Shown here: positions 20,850-32,689 of the stretch, piece after piece
Numbering within the stretch: the first letter of the stretch is position 1
Layout of the letters: the number at the start of each line of letters is the position of its first letter
Source of the DNA: Ligula intestinalis
Lineage: Eukaryota > Platyhelminthes > Cestoda > Diphyllobothriidea > Diphyllobothriidae
Reading direction: 5' to 3'
Assembly (NCBI GenBank): GCA_036362985.1
Contig: JAYGXS010000003.1
Coordinates: 2,473,565 to 2,537,564 of the forward strand
DNA length: 64,000 nt
Notes under the pieces: model-generated
Database searches by the model: none
The model's input: only the letters and a program-made list of their open reading frames with translations
Told to the model about the DNA's origin: nothing
Translations under genes and position numbers: made by a program

Positions 20850-22340
20850 TTTAGCGTATATTTAGTAACACTATTTTGATTCATTCAGTTTATTGAATGC
20901 TGCGAAAACCTTTTACTCAGTTGATTCGCCATTTTAGTTACGTTTATTAAGAGAAATGGCCATTAGTTTTGGGGAAGTTCGGAATAGTCTCATATGGAAA
21001 GAATTTCCGATGCTATTACGAAAGCGAGAACCAAACTACACTTTTATGTTGATAAAAATAGGAAGGAACTGCTAAATAAGTAAAATAGAAAACATCCTTT
21101 CTGAAACTGGAAACGTTTATCCAAAATTGTTCAGATTAAAGTGAAGCCAAGTTAAAGGGACCAAATGTGCTTGCAGTTACATTGACGGTTTGTATTTTAA
21201 AATTATGTTTAGCTATTCTGTGAAATGTTTTTTGCAAAAAATGCAATAACAGAAGAGTATTTGTTTGAATGCACCAATGAACCTCAAATGCCCTTCAAAA
21301 AACCAATGTCTAACATTTTCTCGCTAATTTTAGACAATGAAGCCCTTATTGAATATAAGTCGTGAAAAAAATATAGTTTTCGTATACTTTATATTTCCTA
21401 TTTGCTTTATTGAGAAACGGAAGAGACGAAAGAACAATGACTAGTTCCAAAAATGGCAATGTATATGGCCATTTTTTTGAATTCGCCAGTTTATAACTGA
21501 ATGTGGAATTAATCTACTCATGCGGGAGGTAATCCATTATAAAGAGAAAAGAAAGTTCTTTCATCTCCAGGCAAATCAAATTGTTTATCTTCAGGAAACT
21601 TAAAGAAATTCTCAAAAGTGTCAAATTTCATCGTGACATTATGTTGAAAAAAGTTAATATACGCAGAATTTCGTCAGCCGAATGTCTAATCAAAGCAATT
21701 TCTAAGAGGTAACCTTTTATGGAAAGTTTCACAACTCCAGTGCGGACAAGATTTACACTCGACAATGTGTTTTGCTGTTTTGAGGCATTTCTGTATATGA
21801 AAAACGTTACCATCTTCATTAAAACTAATGTCGAAAAACACTTTATTTCGGTAAATGCCCATTATATCTATCTAATTTAAAAGGTTTTAGTGTAAACGTC
21901 GAAAAAATGCAGGATTAAATAAATATATAAAATAAGACAGTAAAAAAAGGAAAATTATGACACACTTTTCTTGATGACATCCACTAAATACTTATCCAGT
22001 AAGGCAAAAATTAAAAAAATTGTCTTAACAAAAAAAACGTTTTTTCTATATATAGAAAATGGTTGCTTCAAGTTTTCAATTTAACAAAATATCTTAATTT
22101 ATTGTTCTAATTTATGGCTCTTTTTTAACGTCTCCAAAATCACGGGATTATCAAGAAAATTTTATTTTTCTGTTCAAACACTTATTTATTCCCACAGTTC
22201 TTTTAAGTAACATATATGTCTGATGCAGTTCATTATTATTTCTAAATCTTCCTAAATACATTCACATTAACATTCGAGTAACGATTAAATTTATACAAAG
22301 CAATGAAAATTGCATGGTTTGTGGCGACTACTGTAGTCTT
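20850..22340. repeat. Repeat R1, copy 1 (unclassified, 1.5 kb)
   Basis: Aligns over its length with 31536-32425 plus 33280-33800. Shared blocks are AGTCTCATATGGA, GAGAACCAAACT, TTTGTTTGAAT, CTACTCATGCGG, TAAATACATTCACA and TGGCGAC-ACTGTAGT. It is AT-rich and has no long frame and no evident terminal repeats. Copy 1 lacks the PLE insertion found in copy 2 and therefore shows the empty site. Confidence 0.8.
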
Positions 22341-22639
22341 GTCGATCACATTACTATGCACAGTAATTTCCGAGAGCGTTTAACTATTCAATTCGGTTTA
22401 TGGCAACAAAAAATTGAATGTAGTGTACAGATAAACCATGTGGGTTTCAATAGTTCAAACAGGACTATAGAATATGAAAATTGGACTTTGATTCTCAGCG
22501 GGTAATCTAATTCCCCTCTCACTTCGGCCCAGTTTGAAAAAGAAATCTGCCAAGATCACCAACTCGAGCAAGTTAACTAAGGCATTTAAATTGATGTGTG
22601 ACGCTCACTCTTAATTCATCAACTCACCGTACCAAAACT

Positions 22640-23004
22640 GCATGAAGGGCTATGGACATCCTAAGAGCCATCAGAAAGCCCTTCCTCTATTTTGATGCGG
22701 AGCTTTTTGGACGAATATTTGGATGTTAGAATATTGCGTTTAGACCTGGCGCCCCTATATGAAGAAAGGTCACGCACCGCTGGAGAAATTTAAAGCAAGA
22801 GCGTCCAAATTAGTTAGAAGCTTGGAAGACATAACATATGAGTGTCAATTAGAAAGGCTTAAACATTTTCCTATCTCCTACTTAAAACACAGAGAAGATA
22901 TGATCATGGCCTTTAAAATTCTTAGAGGAGTAAAATATGTTCTTCAGATTGCCAAAGCATCAAATCTCATCCATACAAACTGCATAAACACCTTGCCAAA
23001 GTAG
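22640..23004 (+). pseudogene. CR1-like RT C-terminal fragment
   Basis: Reads AMDILRAIRKPFLYFDAELF in one frame, then LEYCV-TWRPYMKK and ARASKLVRSLEDITYECQLE with YLKHREDMIMAFKILRG in another. These correspond to the C-terminal segment of CR1-like ORF2 proteins (pattern RPHLEYCVQAW.P and RRATKLV..L..L.YE.RL..L.LFPL..RR.RGDLI), seen in full at 28437-28820. One frameshift and one stop are present. The 3' untranslated part is not identifiable. Confidence 0.75.
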
Positions 23005-23409
23005 AAGTAAGGGCCATCAACTTTTACTACATGGCCATTTAAGACCGGACTAAACTATCGTTTTCAGCTGCTTTTGCGTATTAAAAAGAAGATTAGCCCA
23101 AAATTTATTTTTGTTTAAGCATTTTGTAGACACAAATGAATGATAAAATGTACATATATAGCTCTGAAACGTATGCATCATTGGCCAGAATCAAGCTGTA
23201 AATAGGGTACTCAAAGACTCGGCCTATCTTCCTTATATGTACCGATCACTGCATAACAGCTTTCCAAGGAATGGTCACATCACAGTTTAAGCGAGTTTGT
23301 ACATATCCGGCCTAGCCTGCTGAAATCGCTGTTTTAATGGGTGAACTCGGAGGTCGGTCGTGATAGAAAATTTCAAAAATGTCATCATAAGGCGGGCAAC
23401 AATCCAATC

Positions 23410-23509
23410 NNNNNNNNNNNNNNNNNNNNNNNNNNNNNNNNNNNNNNNNNNNNNNNNNNNNNNNNNNNNNNNNNNNNNNNNNNNNNNNNNNNNNNNNNNN
23501 NNNNNNNNN
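23410..23509. other. Assembly gap (100 N)
   Basis: Run of exactly 100 N inside a frame that is open on both sides. Confidence 0.99.
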
Positions 23510-23854
23510 CGGAATCCCGTCTTCAATCCGGATTGGACATTTGAGGAGTCGGAAGGCGGAGACTCAAACCGCAGACGCTCCTGGGTTGCACCACCAGCGG
23601 CAACAGAGGTGCAGAGCGCTTCTCGGGTTCCGCAAGCCGTGGAGGAGGAGGAGTGGTACAGGAAGACGGTGCGACTCCGCAGGATTCCCTCTTGGGGTGG
23701 CGCTGCTAGGTCTTCCCCCTCGCCCCGAGGTGGTGGTCGCCGCGGCAACAGTCAGTCCCGCCGCGGATGGGCCCCTTCAGCTAGGCGCGGCAGGACCGCT
23801 TCAGCTAATCGTGGCAGGGCCGCTCAGATAGTGGACATTGGCGCCATTCAGTAG
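23510..23854 (+). CDS. GC-rich open frame of unknown identity, arginine-rich C-terminus
   Basis: After the gap a plus frame stays open for about 114 codons to a stop at 23852-23854. It is rich in R, S, G and A. It ends in two 8-residue repeats of type SAxRGRxA, encoded by a 24 bp tandem (23775-23798, 23799-23822). The 24 bp period keeps the frame. Several other frames are also open because of the high GC content, so coding is not certain. It could be the end of a host exon or of an element masked by the gap. No family is recognised. Confidence 0.25.
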   Translation, partial: RNPVFNPDWTFEESEGGDSNRRRSWVAPPAATEVQSASRVPQAVEEEEWYRKTVRLRRIPSWGGAARSSPSPRGGGRRGNSQSRRGWAPSARRGRTASANRGRAAQIVDIGAIQ

Positions 23855-24089
23855 CCCCCCTCCCCCCTCTGTGTGTACACACAGTCACACAAAATCATAT
23901 GAGAACCAATCAACACGTCTTCTTGTTGCCTGTTAGATTCTCCCCCTTGTTCCAACATAATTTGGGTCGATCAGGGTTGGTAGGGGAAGAGAGGCTGAAG
24001 ATTTACAGGCGAATAAGTTAGCAATTATTGCTCTCACTCGCTTGTCGTTCGGCCGCAGGGGAAGTAGAGTCCGCAGTCGAAGTGTCGAT
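23855..24089. other. No gene recognised
   Basis: Begins with C-runs and a GTGTGTACACAC palindrome. Nothing else seen. Confidence 0.4.
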
Positions 24090-24415
24090 GGTTAGTAATC
24101 GGTGAACGTTTACAAACGGGTGTCGATATCTCCAGATCTAAACCGGCAAGATGAGGCACTCGTAGCTCAATGGTCAGACCATTAGGCTCCGTCACGAGTT
24201 AGAGACTCGGGCGAGCACCACGTTGGGTTGGGTATGGCTGGCTGATGACGACTAATAAGCCAGAAATGGCCATTACAGTCTCGTCGTTGTCTTCGCCGGC
24301 TGTGCGGCTGCTGTCCGGATCTGAGAAATGCGAATTAAGCCACAGCGGAGAAAGTGAGTTCCGTTAGCGATAGGTGGACGATAATCACCGAGTTTTAGTA
24401 GTCTAGTCACACGAA
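24090..24415 (+). repeat. SINE-1, best copy, with a repeated 3' module
   Basis: GTTAGTAATCGGTGAACG, GATCTAAACCGGCAAGATGA, then CTCGTAGCTCAATGGTCAGA (A-box-like), CACGAGTTAGAGACTCGGGC (B-box-like), GGTATGGCTGGCTGATGACG, AAGCCAGAAATGGCCATT, AGTCTC, and again CCGTTAGCGATAGGTGGACG at about 24362. The first and last modules are the same sequence, about 275 bp apart, as in a tandem array of monomers. Confidence 0.75.
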
Positions 24416-24649
24416 AGGCTTTCACAATCTAACTGGACCGCGGATTATACCACGCTCTGGAAGTTATCCCTACGATCAGCACAAGTCTGGAAGTTCAGTC
24501 GCTCCTAAAAGTAACATCGCTGCTTCTGACTCTGATTGCTACAGTGCAAAGAACTTACAACGAAGGCTGAGTCGTTCACATTACAAATTTTTACTGTTGA
24601 AATTAATTGCAGAAGCAAATCTTTTCGCTATCTATATTAGCACGGCCGG

Positions 24650-25925
24650 TTGATTGCAGACTTTGAATTTATGCACTCTAATATAGTTTCCAATAGCATG
24701 GGTAACGCTAACATGCACGATCCATCTCTGCTAGCTGAAAAAAATGTTCGTCGACGGCTGGATGTGAACCCCGGACCTCTTTTCATAATGTCCGACGGTC
24801 AGCCGACTTCATTACCAGCTCACACCCTGAAGGCTAAGTCGCTAAGATATACTCTAACGGGTGAAATCAGGTTTACTTCTGTAAGCCGCCTCTTACAACT
24901 TTTGACAAGGTCCTCCCAGAAATAGCCAAAGCGCGTTCAAAAACGCGTACGAAATCCCAGACCACCCACTATGCAAAAACGCATCTTCTTTCACCAACCG
25001 TCTTAGAACCGAACACCACCCAACCAAATAAGCCTGCCCGTGCAGATTTCGATGAATGTCTTAACCTAGCCACACACGTAATGTGTTTAGAGGGAAGCCT
25101 TACGTGGAGATACTAGCAGTGCTCATAAAGCACAATCAGAAAACGCCACCGGATGCGGCGCATCCAGAGGACAGGTCCGTGGTTAATAAACCAGGAAACT
25201 ACGAGTCCAGCAAGGCCAAACGCAGACGCATACGCCAGCAGAAGGCGGATGAAGAGCGGCCTGCTAAAGACCAACAAAAGCCCTCAGTTTTATCGCAAGA
25301 CAGAACTTGGAGCACGCCATGTGAGCAAAAAGCAAGGCAACCACTCCAAGAGGAGACTTCTGAAGAAAAGGAAGTTGAATTGGACCAAAGGGTTAACGGT
25401 AACTTAGAAGATATGCTATCAGCAAAATGTCCACAGAATCTTTCACAGATCTGGACTTCGAACCCCCTGCTGCTCCTCTGCTTCACTGCGATGTGACCAC
25501 GGCCCAAGCTCGAGCCAACCGTAAGCAACATCTGGTGATGAGGGTGCACCAGAATAAACGGCTACCGTTGCTGGGGATAAGGTGGGACACGATCGAGGTC
25601 TCGTTCGGCAGTATGCTTAATCACTGCTAAGAGGCACTGAGTCTGTAAATATTCTCAAAACATTTAGAATAGGCAAGGATCAGCCGCCGAATGGTTCAAG
25701 CTCTCGGCCACGACCATTAAAGGTCATTTGGAACACCGAAGCGCAGGCACAGCTTACGCTGGAAAGAAATTCGTCTCTGCAGACCATGCATGCTGGAGTT
25801 TTATTTCAGCCGGATTATGAACCAAAGGAACGCATGAAAATGCGACTTTTGAAAAACGACCAAAAGTACAAAGGCGAAGCCGGCCTACAAATAAGAGGAG
25901 GAGAAAAAGTCCACATCGAACGACA
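24650..25925 (+). pseudogene. CR1-like ORF1 remnant (L1)
   Basis: Pieces in shifting frames: 24650-24925, then 25083-25496 (K/R/E/Q-rich, low complexity). The diagnostic C-terminal block lies around 25655-25900: LKTFRIGK, RPRPLKVIWNTEAQAQL, VLFQPDYEPKERMKM, then LQIRGGEKV. The same block occurs in element L2 (RILKAFRIGK, VFFQPDYELKERRKM, LKIREGKIV) and element L3. ORF1 proteins of CR1-like elements bind the element RNA. Several frameshifts make this copy non-functional. Confidence 0.7.
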
Positions 25926-25931
25926 TTTTCT

Positions 25932-28820
25932 TTGGCCGGAAGTAGTCAGGCGGAAAACTTAACCAAGGTCAACCGGCCGGTTCTAGAAGATACCACAAAC
26001 AATAGTGGCCGCTGCCTCGAGATCTATTATACCAATTGCCAGAGTCGCTTCAATAAACTTGACGAACTCAAAACAATAGTATCTGAGCAGAAACTGCGTA
26101 TAATTGCAGTAACAGAGACTTGGCTGACCGAAGCAATAGGGATCAGCGAAGTCAGCATTGGAGGCTATCAACTGTTCCGCTGCGACAAATCTCAACGTAG
26201 GGGCGGAGGAGTGGCACTTTATGTAGCCAATGAAATATCCTGTTGTCAGAGGGAAATCGCAGACATAGCCCTACGAAGATATGAAATAATTTCTTGCAAA
26301 ATTAAGAGAAGGCAACATTCGGCACTCTATATATGCGTTGTTTATCGGCCGCCCGGCTCCAGCGAAAGTGACGACGTAGAACTGCTAAGTTCACTGACAG
26401 TTATCTGTAAACAGGAAAACCTATTACTCCTGGGTGATTTCAACGCTCCTGGCATCGATTGGATGAGACCTGGAATAAAGGCCGCAGTAGCACCGTTCAA
26501 TTATCAACTTCTTTAGTTTTCTTTTGATGAATATCTCATTCAACACATAGACTTCACAACCCGACTGCGAGAAGGCCAGCGGTCAAACTGTCTAGATCTC
26601 GTTTTTAGTAAAGAAGAGGGGATCATAAGGGAAGTGAACTCACAACCGCCATTTGGGCTAAGTGACCACGTTGCTTTTACCTGCGTGTGTTACCTACTGT
26701 CTCCAAAATCGCAAATAAAGAGGCGCAGAAATATTTTGAAAGCCGATTTTGAAGAAATGAGATTAACCGCTTCCGCAGAAAACTGGTTACCCAATACGAA
26801 GGATACAAATGAATTATGGCAGCAAATCCAAGGCACTGTAGAGCGCTTGATTGAAGTCCATTGCCCAATGAAAGTAATAAGACTATGTGCCAGACCTCCA
26901 TATATCAACCTGCCGATAAAAAGGGCCATGAAGAAGAAACAAAATTTGTGGAAAAATTACGAGCATCTTTAAGATTCAACATCACTTGCCAAATATAAAG
27001 CGCAACGAAATATATGCCGTAAGGAAAGACGAAATTCTAGAACTGCCTTTGAGCGTCAACTTACAACACAAGCCACAATATTTCCAAAGACGCTTTATGG
27101 ATACATCAGCAGTCAAAGGAAGCACCGGGACGACATTGCAACTCAAAGGGATGACCTCGGGAACGTAGTATCGGAAGAACCGCGGAAAGTAGAGTTACTT
27201 TCAAAGTTTTGCAGATCGGCGTTTACGATGGAATCCACCGACAAAAATTCGGAAGTAGAAGTTCGCGAAGGTAAAGCCTTTATTGAAACTGTTACCTCTT
27301 CTGTCGCAGACGTAAGACATGTCCTCAGTCACATCAAACCAGACAAGTCTCCTGGACCGGATGGGATCTCTGGACTGATATTTAAAGAACTGTCGACCGA
27401 GCCATCGATGCCTCTTTAAATTCTGTTTGATCTTTCCATGAGAACAGGGGACTTGCCTTTGCAGTGGAAGACGGCCAACGTCGTACCGTTATATAAGGAA
27501 GGTAGCAAGATGTCTGCAAACAGCTTTCGGCCCATAAGCTTGACTTGCCTTTCCTGCAAAATGATGGTGGTCCTTGTCAAACAGGCCATACTAAGATTTC
27601 GCGATGAAAGTGACATCGTACAAAATTTCCAACAAGGCTTTCGGTGAGAGCGCTGCCGCCTTTCAAATTTACTGACTTCAATTGAGGCCTGAACAAGTGC
27701 TTTATAAGAGGGCTTCCAGGTGGACGTAGTGTACATCGATTTCCACAAAGCCTTTGACAGCGTGCCCCATCAATGCCTTTTACATAAACTGAGCTTTCTT
27801 GGCATCAAGGGAAAATCATGGATGGGATCAGGACATTTTCGGTCGGTCGAAAACAACGCGTTTGCATCGGGGAGGATAAATCGGACTGGGTTGACGTAGT
27901 TAGTGGGGTCCCTCATGGCTCTGTTTTCGGTCCTCTACTCTTCATTCTCTATGTAAATGACAGCCTTCAAGAACTGGACTGCGGTAAAATCATGTTCGCC
28001 GATGACGCTAAGCTCTAGCAGGTCAATAAGCACCCAAGCGACCGAGATGCTCTGCAAAATAATCTTTGCAATCTGCAGACGTGATCCGAGAGATGGCTGC
28101 TGGATTTCAATGTACAAAAGTGTGCCGTCCTCAACCTGCGTCCAACAAACTACCCTATCCCCCAGAGCAGCAGGACATATCGCCTGAAAAACATCCAAAT
28201 TCCCGTACGCAAAAAGACCTCGGCATTTGTATAATGAGTAATCTGAAGCCCTCATTACAATGTGTCAAAGCTGCAAATAAAGCCACGGGAGTGCTGCACG
28301 CTATTAAAAGGGCGTTTCTAGCCTTCGATAAAGATCTCTTTGCAGAGTTTACGGTACATTTGTTTAACCACACCTAGAATATGGCATACAGGCGTGGTGG
28401 CCATGACTAGAAAAGGACACAACATGTCTGAAGAAAGTGCAGCGTCGGGCAACAAAGCTAGTGAGAGGTCTTAAGAACCACACTGACATCGAAAGACTGG
28501 AATGCCTAAATTTATTCCCTCTGCATTACAGGCACCAAAAAGGGGATCTTATCCTAGATTATAAGATAATAAACGGTCTTGAGAAAGGATTAGGCCTTGA
28601 AGACATGTTTCAGTGGCACCTCTCGCCTCATCTCCGTGCGCACACAAGGAAGCTGCACACGAAGATGTTCATGCTTAACCTCCACTCTGAATTCTTCACG
28701 CAACTTGTCATGCAACAGTGGAACAACCTTCCACAGTCAGTCGTAGAGGCCACCTCCCTTCAGATGTACAAACAACGCTTGGATAATTACATGCGTTCTG
28801 TCCCTTCTCTCCCAGTCTGA
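25932..28820 (+). pseudogene. CR1-like endonuclease-reverse transcriptase (L1), many stops
   Basis: Apurinic-type endonuclease first: YTNCQSRFNKLDELK, VTETWL, RRGGGVALYV, VVYRPPGS, LLLGDFNAPGIDW, LSDHVAF. Then reverse transcriptase: KPDKSPGPDGISG, VVPLYKEGSK, NSFRPISLTCLSCKMM, VYIDFHKAFDSVPH, GVPHGSVFGPLLFILYVND and MFADDAKL (catalytic FADD, about 28001). The C-terminus has RRATKLVRGLKNHTDIERLE to the stop at 28818-28820. Most of the first two thirds stays in one frame with at least six nonsense codons (for example near 26514, 26970, 27417, 27645). Frameshifts occur near 27818, 28208 and 28380. All catalytic motifs can still be read, so decay is by point mutation. Confidence 0.9.
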
Positions 28821-28987
28821 ATTCTAAAAACCAGACATATATTGTAAAAAACAATGCCACTTACTGTTTGCCAGTACTATGTTTGAAGTGGTAAATTTTT
28901 ATAGGTGCTTGTACACGTGATCAAAAGGGTTTTAAAAAGCATTACCTATTTTCCTCACAAAATAAACTGAAACTGAACTGAACTGAA

Positions 28988-30412
28988 AAAGGCGGAAGTG
29001 AATTCTGCGTTATCACTCCTGAGTCAGGAGGAGCAGCTAAGCACTAGGTAGTTTGAGTGCTTGATCTTCGATTTGAACTGTGGTTAGTAAAGTCGTGGAA
29101 AGAAAATTCGATACTCAACCTCATCTAAAATTTTGGCCCACATCAAAGGAATTAAAACGCACGTGCGCTAACTGTGAGCTGCAGTTTTACCTTTGCGCAT
29201 TTAGCGGTTATGTCGGTGAACCAGTTTTAAATGACGTAAGAGTACGAATAGCTCAGCTAGGGTTATTTGTGTGCTAGTAGGCCGCCCCGAACGGTGCTGT
29301 TCATGTCGTACTTTACTGTTGCGCGATTCGGAAATTGTAGCTATTGCGTGGTGAGAAAAACTAGCACAAAATATACCGAAATTTCTGGTTAGTTGGAGCC
29401 GAAATCGCGAATGGCGTGCGACTGTCCTGACTTTGGATGTGCTGTTCTCAGTCGCGAGTGCTCCTAACTAGATTTAAAAAAAAACTCTTATGCAGTTGTG
29501 TAATCAGATTAGGTAGGTAAAGGTTACTTTTGCAGACATAAGGTTACGTCAAGACGGTGTTCATGCATCAGTGGCATAAAAAATTATGCAAGATAACTGA
29601 ATAGCCTTTGTGCCGTATTTTCCGTTTGGCAGTGGGGACTGTTCCACAGGCCAGTCCAGAAGTAGGAAATCTCTCATAAGCCTGAGGCGAATGACTAGCT
29701 TCGAATGTTCGCCCTCCGAGCGTATGTGTATGTAGGGGAAGAGGAAGCCATTCGAGCGCATCCCAAGCTTGAACTGTGCGACCTGGGCCGGAGGGGGTGC
29801 ATGTGCGGATTACAAATATACGAAAATAAATCAGTTGTGTGACGGGGCGATGGATTATCAAAAATGGCTGCTCACACGGGCATAAGTTTAGCTTCGCAGC
29901 CGACAGTTTGACCCTCGTCTTCGATGATTTACACCAAGCAAGCTGAAGGTAAGCTCGGTGATTCGCGATGGATTATAGCGAGACTCGCGCCGAATCTAGC
30001 TCACTCTTCTACTTCCACACATGCATCCGATGTCAAAACAAGAGTCGAGAAGACCGGAGATGGGGGACAGTGCATCTGCCTGGTTCGGCCACCACTCCAA
30101 TGCGCGCTGATCGGTCGCCTGATATGGGGTAAGCGCAGTAACTGATAGGTCCGGCGGACCCATCTGCGCGCGCCACAGCACAACCGGGCCCCCTGGACAC
30201 ACACTAGGATTCACATAGCTAGGGGATTCGAAAGACCCTTCGCCTTCTAACTCCAAGCCCACCCATCAGCCAATTCACACAACACACACTGGGCTGATGT
30301 ACATTAATTGCGTCAGTTGCTAGCGTTAAAAAAGAAACAAGTTGGATGTGAAAAGAAGAAGAGATAGAGAGAGAGAGATAAAATCCATGAGGATGATCAC
30401 AAAAAGCAGTGG
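28988..30412. other. No gene recognised
   Basis: Mixed unique sequence. The stretch 30040-30140 shares CTGATCGGTCGCCTGA with the inverted GC-rich patch at 17730. A short GA run lies at 30359-30380. Confidence 0.4.
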
Positions 30413-30520
30413 CGAGATAAGCTGCGAATCGATCGAAATCAGGATCTCCGCTCTAAATTCAGTCAATTGATATATCGATTTACCTCTGGCGCAAAGAGCT
30501 CTGCGCAGTCACATCTGAAC
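30413..30520. repeat. Dispersed repeat R3, copy 2
   Basis: GAGATAAGCTGCGAATC, TATATCGATTTACCTC and CTCTGCGCAGTCAC. Partner of 16484-16600. Confidence 0.5.
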
Positions 30521-30725
30521 TGATACTTGATTGGGCTCCGACGATGGACTTCTCTGAGATTTCTACAGCTACGATGAATAAAGATACGGTCCAGGGGGCC
30601 GAATAAACTTCTTCTGCCCTAGCTTCTGTCTAGCTTCTTTTCGTCCCTCCCTCCCATTTCCGCTTCAGTTGTCTTATTGCAGATTACGCACATTAAATAA
30701 TGCCATACATCGCAATTTTTAGTCT

Positions 30726-30765
30726 CTGGAGATGGGTAGACGACACAACTAGCCGAAACGTCAGA
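30726..30765 (+). ncRNA. Hammerhead-like motif
   Basis: CTGGAGATGGGTAG, loop, CTAGCCGAAACGTCAG. GGGTAG and CTAGCC form a six-base stem with one mismatch, followed by an intact CGAAACGTCAG. The first core block has one change (CTGGAGA for CTGANGA). Confidence 0.4.
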
Positions 30766-30800
30766 CATAATAAATCTCTCTCGGCTAACGATCTTACTTC

Positions 30801-31117
30801 TTATGACATGCGCAGACCTATAACGTAACCACGGGGGAGAAGGTTGAGGGCGTTCAAACATTTTGAGGGAGGATTATAGTCCAGTTCTGTTGTGGGGAAG
30901 GGGGAGAGGACCCAGACAGCGAGCTGTATCGTAGCGAGCTGCGGTGACATGTGAGAGCAAACATTTGACGTTCTGCCTGGCTCAGGGCAAAATGTGGCTT
31001 GTACAAATGACTTCTGCGAGCACAAGGCAACGGAATGGCCACTGTTTCTGCCGTCGCAAGTATCCGCTGGTGCAGGAACTTAAAGGGTCTTGGTAGCCTG
31101 GAGTTTGCCCCCGCCAA
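30801..31117 (-). pseudogene. PLE C-terminal fragment (lineage A)
   Basis: Minus strand reads KFLHQRILATAETVAIPLPC in one frame and then CSQKSFVQATFCPEPGRT in an overlapping frame. This is the lineage A tail (QRLLATAEATAIRL..LCSQK). One frameshift at about 31010-31025. The GIY-YIG core is absent upstream. Confidence 0.65.
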
Positions 31118-31189
31118 CCAAACAAGTCACAATTGCGGTAGAGATGGACTTTACCATGCATGGATGAACGTTCGCGTTCCAGGTATTTT

Positions 31190-31330
31190 CATGAATAGGG
31201 AAGAAGAATTGTCGAGCACTGGCTCAATTTTTTTATATCCTGAACTTTCGAACTCTTAAAGGAGACCATCGTCAGAAATGCGAAACAGCAAAACAAAGGG
31301 GGTGAAGTATACAGAAGCCACAGAAGACCA
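31190..31330 (-). mobile_element. PLE lineage A 3' tip
   Basis: Shares the ACTTTCGAACTC...GACCATCGTCAG block and the following AACAGCAAAACAAA with the window end (63833-63880). Confidence 0.55.
31246..31275 (-). ncRNA. Hammerhead-like core
   Basis: Minus strand CTGACGATGGTCTCCTTTAA, then GAGTTCGAAAGTTCAGG. CTGACGA and CGAAA are both intact around a short TCTC/GAG stem. Confidence 0.45.
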
Positions 31331-31450
31331 TGCAACATTAATTATGAAATTTGGGTGGACACTGTAGGACATGAATGCATATGTTTCACCTAGCTAGTCA
31401 AGAAACAATTAAGTTCCGCATTGCCAAGGAGCTCGCAACGCAAGCCCTTG

Positions 31451-31515
31451 AGATTGGGTATGACTGGCTGATGACGGCTAGTAAGCCAGAAACGGCCATT
31501 CCGGTCTCCCTTTGC
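31451..31515 (+). repeat. SINE-1 body fragment
   Basis: GATTGGGTATGACTGGCTGA, TAAGCCAGAAACGGCCATTC and GGTCTCCCTT, as in the SINE-1 body; the tRNA-like head is missing. Confidence 0.65.
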
Positions 31516-32425
31516 TTTGTCGGATTCACTTCACTTTAGGATATATTTGAAAACATTATTGTGATTTATTCAGATTAATGAATTCTGCAGAAGCCTTTTA
31601 CTTAGTTAAATCGTCATTTTAGTAAGGTTTATTCAGAGAAATAAACATTTCTTTTGGGGAAATCGGAAGTAGTCTCATATGGAGGATATTTCCTATGCTT
31701 TTACGAAAGAGAGAACCAAACTGCACGGTAATGTTGATAATACTATGAATGAACTCCGAAATAAGCAAAATAGGTATAGAAGATATCCCTTCCAGGACGG
31801 AAAAAGTTTATACAAAATTATTCAGATTGAAGTGAAGCCAAGCTAAAGGAACCAACTTTGTTTGCAGAAAAATTGAACAGTTGTTTTTAAGAAATTATAT
31901 TTAGCTATTGTTTTAATTTTTTGCACGAAATGAAATAAAAACAGAGTGTTTGTTTGAATTCAGCAATGAACCTCAAATGTCCTTTCATAAAAAACAAATG
32001 TCTGACATGTTCTCGCGTATTGAAGACGTATAAGTGCTTATTGTATTGAAGTCGTGAAAGAAATAGTTTTCTTGCATACTTTACGTTCCTCTTTTACTTT
32101 ATTAAGAAACAAAAGAAACGAAAGAATAATAAGTATTTCGTAAAATGGCATTGTATATGGCCAGTTTTTTAATTCGCCAGTGTATATCTGAAAGTGAAAT
32201 AAATCTACTCATGCGGAAGTTAATCCATTAAAAAAATAAAAAAATTCGCTTATCTCCAGTCAAATTGAATCGCTTACCTTCACAAAACATAAAAAAATTC
32301 TCAAAATTCTCAAATTTCATTATGATATTGCGTTGGAAAATTTTAATAAACGCAGAAGGTAATCAGCCGAAGATCTAATCAAAACAATTTCTAAAAGGCA
32401 AACTTTTATGAAAAAGTCTTTTAAT

Positions 32426-32437
32426 AATCTTAGGAAT
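32426..32437. repeat. Target-site duplication, left (PLE C)
   Basis: AATCTTAGGAAT, identical to 33268-33279. Confidence 0.85.
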
Positions 32438-32517
32438 TGCCAATAGAGGAGAATGTACGAGTTCCAGGAAGCAGTTCCGAAGAAGAAGATGCATCACTGG
32501 AACAAGGACTTTATTCT

Positions 32518-32557
32518 CCTGACGTTTCGGATTCCGTCGGGAATCCTTAGTCATAGG
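32518..32557 (-). ncRNA. Hammerhead-like hairpin, left arm of PLE C
   Basis: Minus strand: CCTATGACTAA, then a perfect seven-base hairpin GGATTCC-CGAC-GGAATCC, then GAAACGTCAGG. The second half matches the hammerhead core; the first block is CTATGA rather than CTGATGA in all lineage C copies seen. Confidence 0.35.
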
Positions 32558-32689
32558 TAATCGTAAACAGGTCTGAGACATGGTCTGCGCAGTCTGAGAC
32601 AGGTCTGCGCTCTCGCCATGCGTCGATCAATTGGTGATGTTGCACTTGAGTTCTTCATTGCCAACAGCGTTGTGTTGATCTCGCGTGTA

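Larger units (their letters stand above)
24430..28987 (+). mobile_element. CR1-like non-LTR retrotransposon L1 (full-length, decayed)
   Basis: Contains ORF1 remnants (24650-25925), the EN-RT frame (25932-28820), a short 3' untranslated region and a terminal (CTGAA)n-like run at about 28963-28983. A short tandem repeat 3' end instead of poly(A) is typical of the CR1/L2 group. The 5' boundary is not resolved. Confidence 0.85.

Noticed and set aside
29924..30262. Overlapping GC-rich frames on both strands
   Set aside because: Open because of base composition. The stretch shares a short block with the inverted patch at 17730, so it is more likely repeat than gene.
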